Source: Gracilariopsis chorda
Lineage: Eukaryota; Rhodophyta; Florideophyceae; Gracilariales; Gracilariaceae
Direction: 5' to 3'
Length of the DNA: 64,000 nucleotides
Assembly (NCBI GenBank): GCA_003194525.1
Contig: NBIV01000176.1
Span: 94,110 to 158,109, forward strand
Positions 57,360 through 64,000 of the stretch are shown piece after piece (positions within the stretch are counted from its first letter, which is position 1; each line of letters starts with the position of its first letter). The position numbers and the translations under genes were made by a program. The notes beneath the pieces are model-generated. The model searched no databases. It was not told the origin of the DNA and saw nothing but the letters and a program-made list of their open reading frames with translations.

Positions 57360-57720
57360 TTAGTATGTACTCCCGCGCACTATACTGAAGACAATGGTTG
57401 TCTGTGTTTTAAACCGGCCTGTTCCTCTACGGCCAATCATTGGCTGGAACCTCGCAAAGCAGGCCGCCAAGTGGAAACGTGGCGTCTTAAGCGCTTCAAG
57501 AGGCATCTTGCACCGCATAGTGTGACACGTTTCCACGTTGTTTACCATGCACGCCACAGTAGCCCAGCCGACTACCTACAGTAGCCTACGGGCTACCGTA
57601 CACTAACCGAGCTATTGCAGTAGCATGTACATGACCGTTTTACTTACTATTTTTCAGCGGTCGTATGCACCAACGGCATTGTAAGCTATACCGAACCATG
57701 GTCATACACACAAATGACTT
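57360..57720 (+). repeat. Inverted fragment of a Helitron-like unit end
   Basis: Shares, in opposite orientation to the 17-31 kb array, the CCAAGTGGAAACGTGGC.., AGAGGCATCTTGCACCGC, CGCCACAGTAGCC and ACATGACCGTTTT...CAGCGGTC palindrome blocks of the units' right ends. The same family has therefore inserted outside the array. No gene. Confidence 0.65.
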
Positions 57721-57818
57721 TGCACGGTACAGTAAAGCGTGCTATGCCTTTGCACTGTAGATGTATACAAGGATTACTATCCCAACGAATTTCACCCCTG
57801 TACAGAAGAAGAGCAGCA

Positions 57819-57909
57819 TGTGAGAGGAAGACTCTAACTATCTTCGTTTACAATGTGAGCTTGCGAATCTCGCTCTTCTGTACCTTGTGTACTGTAAGGC
57901 TGATTAACA
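57819..57909 (-). repeat. 3' LTR of the copia-like element
   Basis: 91 bp, TGTGAGAGGAAGACTC...CTGATTAACA. Direct repeat of 60211-60302 with about 80% identity, which suggests an old insertion. Confidence 0.82.
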
Positions 57910-57929
57910 GCTGGACGTTCTCCTGAGGT

Positions 57930-58940
57930 TGGTGGGGAGTGCGAAGGTGGTGTGCTATTTTGTGATTGTGGTATATTGTCTGCATGTGTGTTTATGTGTT
58001 TTATTTGGCGTTATCACTTGTAAAGTCCGATAGAAGGTGGTTCATGCGTTGTCTGATGTGATGCAATGTGGTATCAACGTAGCTGGGGATGCTTTTCCGG
58101 TCTTTAAGAAAGTGAGCGAATGCAATTTTGTTGGCTGCGCATATAACGATGAGAATATGATTGTTTCTTCGAGTACACATTGGCTTGATGGGTCCATACG
58201 TGTCTGAGCTGACATATGCGCCAATGTTGTAGTTGTGAGTGGTACGCTTATGGGGTGCGGGATGTAGTTGGGCGTCATGGCATGCAGTACAGGTGAGACG
58301 GGGGCTGGTTGGTAGTGATACCGGCATTGTGGGGATGAGTTTGTGTTTGGCTGTGAGTGCCAGTTTGGCTGGATGTGCATGGTTGAGTTTGAGGTGCCAT
58401 TGTTGTGTTTGGAGTTGAATGTTGGATATGCAGTGTCTTGGAACGGGGTTGTGAAGTGTACTGAGATGGACTGGGCTGTTTTGAATGGGTTGGATGGACG
58501 TAACAGGAGGGGTTGAGGGGGAATTGGAGGTGCTTGGAGATGAAGTTGGGGGCTGGGAAGCTGGGTTGTATTTGTTGTGATCTCTAGGATTACGCGGTTT
58601 TCATCGTGCTGTAAATGTCGACGTGTGGGTCACTGTGTTGGCCTTGAGTTAATATTGATTTTACTTCTATTTGGCTGTGGCAATGACCTTTTCTGGTAGG
58701 TTTCTGTTGTCGAAGATTTGGGAAAGGTTACTGGTAAAGATTACGAGTCCGTATCGTGAAGCTAGGTTTAGGACGGAGAGGAGATTGTGGTAGAGGTGTT
58801 TATTCGCAACGGCGTATGTGCGAATGCTGCTCTTATTGTTGTGCGGTTTTATTTTCAGCAGTCCATGGTATGTGCACGGGGTCTTTTGTTCGGTGGCAGT
58901 ATGCGTTAGTGTATGTGTTCGTAATTTGTGCATATCACTC
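57930..58940 (-). pseudogene. Copia-like protease tail, gag-pre-integrase and integrase, in-frame stops
   Basis: The minus-strand frame 58933-58667 has HLYHNLLSVLNLASRYGLVI, the post-protease L-Y-x-x-NLLSV-x-x-L motif of copia. Beyond a Pro/Ser-rich stretch, WHLKLNHAHPAKL and CTACHDAQLHP form the His/Cys zinc region (gag-pre-integrase). VSSDTYGPIKP supplies the first integrase Asp and FTSDNAK the second; the P-Q-E-N segment (TPHQPQENV) supplies the catalytic Glu. TAA codons follow DNAK and occur two codons later, and TAG/TAA follow ATAK. Integrase ends abruptly beside the 3' LTR. Confidence 0.72.
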
Positions 58941-59439
58941 GTGGGAAGAGTGACATGTGTTGGTATGGCGCCACTGTCTTATACAAACTTACCGGTTGCA
59001 GCAGTATCTGGTTTTGACGCAACATCTGTTGGGAGGGGGGGTGCTAGTTGGTGATGAGCGTATGAGGTGGGGTAATTGGGTGCTGTGGGTGGATTCTGTA
59101 AATAGTCGGAAGGGTTGTGTTGGACGTGGGCCATGTAAGGGTTTTGTGCTGTGGCTTAATTGGGTTGGGTGCGGGGTTGGCGTTTTTTGGGATGTTTTGG
59201 GTCACGGCATTCCATATCGGTGTGTTGGGCCGGGATGTGTAAGGAGATGTGGTTTTGAGATGGGTTTCCTGTAAACGGCTTGCGGGATCCTGGTGAGTTG
59301 TAGTATTGTGTGTCATATCGTCGGTATGGTCTGGGAAGTCCGTAGTCCCGGATGATTTGCGGTGTGGTTGGACTGCTGGATGCTCCGGGCTTCAGCATCT
59401 GTGTGTACGTGTATAGTTCTTTGAACTTGCGTGTGAAGT

Positions 59440-59760
59440 CCTTAATGTCGGTGAGCTTTAGAACCAGAAAGTGGAAACACTATATTTGATAGTGTGTATT
59501 TGCGTTTTAGTCGTTCAATAAGGACGTCTACGGTCGTAGACTCATCGTTGATGGTGGGGTAGCACGCAGCGTGCTTACGTTGCCAGATCTCTTTGTGTCC
59601 CTTGATATAATCGTCGAATTTCGTTTCTGATGTGAACTGTATGCTCTCAGCTTCAGTTTTTAGGAACTGGTGATCAGCCTTGGTGGTTTGGTTGATGTAG
59701 CTGAAGATGCGTGTGACTAGGTCGTGGGGGCTTTAGAGGTTCTGGGACCAGGATTTGGCC
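59440..59760 (-). pseudogene. Copia-like gag fragment
   Basis: The minus-strand frame reads RIFSYINQTTKADHQFLKTE, ..FDDYIKGHKEIWQRKHAACY and STTVDVLIERLKRKY, helical and polar like the gag (UBN2-type) of copia elements. It lies just after the 5' LTR and leader, ending at a TAA near 59440. Assignment rests mainly on position. Confidence 0.5.
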
Positions 59761-60191
59761 TTAGATGTCCCATGGAACGCTGCTGAGTATTGCCGTGGTG
59801 TTTAGGTTATTCTGTTGCGGGAATCGTTTGAGTCCGGGTTGGTGTAGGGGAAGTGCTGGGTTTGAAGTGAGGTGGTGTGTAGCTTAAAGTGTTTGGGCGT
59901 GATTCTTGACTGAGAAATACTAAGGTGCATAATTGGCTTGGTTTAGCCTATGTAGGGCGGTGTAGGTGGCGGAACAAGTTTGTTCCATGATGGCTTGATG
60001 TCCTGTGGTGTCGTTGGCTTGGTGTGTGTCGTTCACTTCAGTCAAGGCGTTGTTGTATGGTTCGTTTGTGATTTCAGGGGTTTCGCGGGTGTGCTCCCTC
60101 TGGACGCGACGCGGTAGTCTGTTGTCTGCGTCCGTTTTGAGCGGTTGTGATGTAGAAACTGAGGTGAAAAGGGTGGGTCACAAGTTGTGTG

Positions 60192-60210
60192 CAGCGCTGG
60201 GCTCATAACC
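60192..60210 (-). promoter_or_regulatory. Primer binding site matching the initiator tRNA-Met anticodon arm
   Basis: Read on the element strand, the bases next to the 5' LTR are GGTTATGAGCCCAGCGC, complementary to the CUGGGCUCAUAACC anticodon stem-loop of eukaryotic initiator tRNA-Met. Drosophila copia and yeast Ty5 prime from this internal half-tRNA site and not from the tRNA 3' end. Confidence 0.75.
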
Positions 60211-60302
60211 TGTGAGAGGAAGACTCTGACTCCCTTGGTTTACTGCGTGAGCTCGCACATCTCGCTCTTATGTACGTTTTTATACTGTAAAGCTGATTAA
60301 CA
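60211..60302 (-). repeat. 5' LTR of the copia-like element
   Basis: Direct repeat of 57819-57909, followed by CAGCA. The primer binding site abuts its inner edge. Confidence 0.82.
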
Positions 60303-60307
60303 CAGCA

Positions 60308-63300
60308 CGCAGTGTTGCAAGCTGCGTAGAGCGGTGCTACACATGGCGATGCAAAGCCAGCAGACGCAAATAGCGCTAAGACTTTGCAAACGCAGAACAC
60401 TACGCGCAATAACCACGTGCCCTTCGTTTTAGGCGATTAGGGACAGAAGACTGCCTCAAGTCCCCGTGCGCAGCCCGCTCAGGAGATGCTTGTAGAAAAG
60501 TGTGTAGGCATCTGCTCTTTTGTCTATGAGTGTACTATTGCATACAAATACCTGTAAGAACGGCAAGGCAGCCCCAAACTAGAACCATGTAAATTAATTA
60601 ACGCAAACGCTCATCGTCCTTCGCAAAACGTGACATGTTTGAACCATTTGAGCGCCCCCAGGACAACATATTCCCTGCCCCGTCAAGTACAGTATCCTAC
60701 CCGTTCCACTGTAGTAACTGAGCGGTTGGACTGCAATCTAAAACACTGATTTCATGAACATCTTAGAAGCGTTACGCACAGTTAAAACATTGGACAGTAT
60801 AAACTCCAAAAACCGCGTGCCAAGCACCAAACACATCTGACAGTGGTGCTAAGCCCATAAAAGCGACAGGAAGTACCTCTGAGAACATCGGAACGATATC
60901 GAGGTTTTTAGGCATATTCAAGAACAACAGTATGCCTATGCTATGACGTATACGCATTCCAATGCTTTAGTTCTCAGTCAAGCTAGGCTGAACAACGTGA
61001 GGATGGTGTCGACCGTGCCCACGGTTACAATTTGTACGATTGAGCCTAATGTTGAGGCGCTTTTAGTGCCGAGGGGTTTTTTCATTTCCACCGACGCCAT
61101 TGCCACTTCCGTTTGCCATGTAGCCCTTAATGGAGCTGCAAGTCGTGCCGGATGCGATGATACACTGCAATAAAGTGAGATCTGAACACATGGGAAGTGC
61201 AACCCGCACTGGACCAATTGGTGAGGGTGTCACATGGGTTGGAGTTGCTGAGTAGTTAGTTTACTGATATATTTTAGTATGTTAGATAGGTAGTGACACC
61301 CCGCTACTGTGGTGTGGGGTTTTTAACTAGAACCGGTCTCAACGTAAACCACGTAGCCAAATGCAACTGAGCTTGAGCCTTGCTCACTCTTAACGTGACT
61401 GCAGCGCTCCCTCACCATGGATGGTTAAGGGTTTTTATTGGCTCAGCGTGATACCAACTGGTTTCTACAGTCAATATCATGGTTTGGCTAAGACTATTCA
61501 GGCTTTTATAACCCGTATGCACCGTAATACCAACACTACAAATTCGTTACGTTAAGCCCGCCTGGTTTTCTTGCGCCCCTAGGGGTTTTCTGCACCCACA
61601 CCCATTCGGTTACCCAACTCCCATCTTTCAGGTCGAGCTGAAAACCCGCTCCTCCCAAATGTTTCAATAACAGACTAACCCAGTGGTACTTGACACCGGA
61701 TTGGCTTTAGGTGTTTTGGCAGAGCAGTGGCTCCTTCCAATGCGCCACGCCATGGAGGCGGTATCTATGCCGAGTGCGACGGTCTATGGAGAAGCGCTCT
61801 CAAACCGGCGTGTGTTGGTTTTTTGAACAGGTTTAGGCTCTGGAGTAATGCATTTGATGGACGGAGGGCTTTTGTCTCTGTGTTCTAGGATGTAACGTCA
61901 TTGCCTTGAAAGCTGGTTACGATACTACCTCCAGAAAACCCGTAGTGCACGTTTATCTGAGAGGGTAAGGGAATGCATAAACAGTTAACCGTTAACCAAG
62001 CGCCCAGTGCACTTCAAAACAACTTACCTGTTAAGTGCAGTAACTTAATTACTATAGTACAGAACCCCGCCTGTTTCATTGCAATGCAGATGCACGGCTT
62101 TAGTAGTATTACAGGCTTTGGGTGGTGTGCATCATTGGTGGTGTGCGTATACTAAATAAGGCTTTTAAAGCCCGACCCCCCTAGAACAACGTAAACTATT
62201 TGTCCTCAAGCAATTGCTCTTTCTGATAGCCCTTTTTCTCTCAGTAAAGCCCCCTAAGGAGTTTTTTGCGCGAAGGGAGATAATATGTCCTTACAAATGG
62301 AAAGTGCTTGGGTGGGTTTAATGCCTGTTGAAATTTCGAAGCAGATGTTAGCACTACTGCACAATCGGTGAAGAGTTTGCTTTACGTGAGTTTGCATTAC
62401 TGTGAGTAAAAGTATTAACTGAGGTATAAATGCGATTTGTTCTTGCAGAGCACTCTACACGAAGTACAATGAACACCTGGGCATCCGAAATGTGCGTTAG
62501 CAGTTCTCACTGCACCTGATTTTTAGAAAAAACCGCCCAAGTACTGCATTCACTCGTAGATCCGTGGAAAGGTTGTGCAGAAGAATTTCGTAAAAGTCCC
62601 TACGCTAAAAACTTTTGTTCGTATATTTACGTTTTGGCTTTAGTACAGGGATTGGAGTAGACGTTTCGTTTGGAGGTCGAAGGGTGTTTGCAGCGCAAAC
62701 ATATTCCAAATTCCACCTCCCTTCCGAAAACGTCTCTGTACGCTAACAGCTTAACTATAATGGGTTTCTAAGTACGCGACATTCGCCCGATGGTTGCAGT
62801 AACGGTTTTAGGGGAGGGTTCCAGTGGTTTCCTTCAGCACGATCCGGGGGTTTTACAGACTCTCAAAGCCCCACCCTGTCATGTGTAACATTGCCAAGCA
62901 TCTAACGCCACTACTTGTAATTCAGGGGTTTTTTACAAATCCTGTCCCAAATGAGAGGACACTCTCTACCATATTCTTTCCAACGGCAACCCCGAAGACG
63001 ATCCAGAGGGTTTCATATGGCGTACTTGCAACTGTGATTGATACAAAATTAATGGATAAGAAGGCCTAATGTCGTTCGATGATGAAGGTGTTTTCAGTGC
63101 GCTATGGTATTCATTTATCGTTACAGGGACCGAAAGAAGTGTAGGTGATTGACATTGAGTGGGCTTTTAGTGTATTCTTCGGAGAGGGTCCATGAAACTC
63201 CTTGACTAGCCAGTGCAAGGTATCACTGCGTACCACGCTAATAGAAAAGAAAGACGACAAACAGTCAAGTGCTTGCGGGAGAAGTCTTAAGGAAATGCTT

Positions 63301-63509
63301 CAGTATAACGTGGGTGCTATTCGCATAGGCTCCAGTGAGAGGCACTAGAGCTTGTGTGTTGTTGCTAGTGTTTCGGACTTGAAACGTCGATTTAGTTTGG
63401 ACAATGCTTCAACGGGCGAACAATCCATACGGAGCTGCATATTTTGGCAGGATAAATCTAGGGGAAGCCCGCACTCGAAGCTTCATGGGAACAGGGGTTT
63501 TTACTTGCT
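60308..63509. other. Gene-free region
   Basis: Only short ORFs with no recognisable motif. TTTTAGGGG/GGGGTTTTT-like motifs recur on both strands (61075, 61310, 61425, 61580, 62810, 62920). Nothing else identified. Confidence 0.4.
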
Positions 63510-63944
63510 GTGATTCTGGATATGGGTGGTGTCACTAGGTTTAGGCTGCCCAAACCCATTCAGCATGTTTCTGGAGGTTTAGTCTTGCAGGACGGAGTTG
63601 ATTATGGTTGGCATATCGTGAACAACAGTCAGCTGTTTGCGCTGTTTAGGTCATTGTTCAGTACGAAGTGGAACAGAGCTTCGGCAAGGGAAGCGCCAGA
63701 CAGGTTAGAGGACGCTGTAAATGTGAAGCTGGAACAATGCAAGGATGTATACATGAAATGTAAAACCCGTATTGTGAAACAATGTGGGAACATGAATCAT
63801 TGCAAACCACCAGTGTTTGGGTTTGGTTTTAGTGCGGGAGTTTTATTAAAAGTGCATCGCACGGGGCAATTTTTCACGATAGCGATCGCCTGCACACGCA
63901 AGGGGTTTTTAGTGTTGCAGACAAAGAAGAATCGGGAAATGTAA
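63510..63944 (+). CDS. Hypothetical ORF followed directly by poly(A)
   Basis: 144 codons, start chosen at ATA-free upstream limit; contains Cys-rich KCKTRIVKQCGNMNHCKPP and a short hydrophobic end. The stop codon TAA runs straight into about 17 A, then a second A-rich run at 63972-63986. No family recognised. It could be the end of a processed copy or chance. Confidence 0.25.
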   Translation: MILDMGGVTRFRLPKPIQHVSGGLVLQDGVDYGWHIVNNSQLFALFRSLFSTKWNRASAREAPDRLEDAVNVKLEQCKDVYMKCKTRIVKQCGNMNHCKPPVFGFGFSAGVLLKVHRTGQFFTIAIACTRKGFLVLQTKKNREM

Positions 63945-64000
63945 AAAAAAAAAAAAAAAGGAAGAAGTCATGAAAAAAAAAAAAAAGAGCAGTAAATACA

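Larger units (their letters stand above)
57819..60302 (-). mobile_element. Short Ty1/copia-like LTR element (2.5 kb), complete ends, no RT
   Basis: Direct repeats 57819-57909 and 60211-60302 (91-92 bp, TG...CA) are flanked by the 5-bp duplication CAGCA (57814-57818 and 60303-60307). Read on the minus strand: 5' LTR, primer site, gag-like ORF, protease tail, gag-pre-integrase, integrase, 3' LTR. The reverse transcriptase and RNase H are absent: integrase sequence runs to within about 20 bp of the 3' LTR. It is therefore a non-autonomous derivative with intact ends, with several in-frame stops. Confidence 0.82.

Noticed and set aside
57714-57926. 70-codon plus ORF overlapping the copia LTR
   Set aside because: Covers repeat fragment, target duplication and LTR; no coding evidence.

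Overview
This is eukaryotic DNA packed with transposable elements: PIF/Harbinger, Ty3/gypsy, Ty1/copia and Helitron relics, plus genes for SET, FANCJ-type and RecQ-type proteins. No spliceosomal introns were needed to read any gene, and no rRNA or tRNA gene was seen. A compact-gene eukaryote fits, for example a red alga or a fungus. The OrsD-like zinc finger with RecQ is a combination known from fungal telomere-linked helicases. The species cannot be settled from the sequence.

Layout. (1) 1-1224: a minus-strand acyltransferase-3 membrane protein running off the left edge. (2) 1271-6586: a complete PIF/Harbinger transposon with 25-bp terminal inverted repeats (TIRs) and a TGA target duplication, sitting 46 bp upstream of that gene's ATG. 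(3) 6927-17241: a Ty3/gypsy element split at its reverse transcriptase by a second Ty3-like gag-pol unit (9554-16469), which is bounded by 238-bp inverted, not direct, terminal repeats. (4) about 17242-31260: a head-to-tail run of five Helitron-like units sharing a terminal hairpin. One unit carries a near full-length Rep/helicase gene; the others are deletion derivatives filled with minisatellites. (5) 31.3-33.7 kb: T/G-rich DNA with scattered telomere-like G4T4-type motifs. (6) 33.7-52.75 kb: a non-repeated gene block. Its genes are a FANCJ-like helicase, an OrsD zinc finger/tyrosine-recombinase-like/RecQ fusion, a SET protein, a DNA N-methylase, a ParB-like/2OG-dioxygenase protein and an unknown protein. 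Dispersed palindromes that share a CGACAGGAA...TTCCTGTCG core surround it. (7) 54.2-57.3 kb: a divergent pair of paralogous multipass membrane proteins, one with an in-frame TGA. (8) 57819-60302: a short complete Ty1/copia-like element with 91/92-bp LTRs, a CAGCA duplication and a primer site matching the anticodon arm of initiator tRNA-Met. (9) 60.3-64 kb: mostly featureless, with one small ORF ending in poly(A).

The main result is block (6). Its genes look like a mobile or replicon-type package: recombinase-RecQ, repair helicase, DNA methylase, ParB-like protein, dioxygenase and SET. Every gene in it reads as one long frame interrupted only by isolated stop codons: 15 stops against a single frameshift in about 5,500 codons. 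That is either unusual decay or tolerated stop codons. Names and domains here come from reading motifs by eye; no database search was run.
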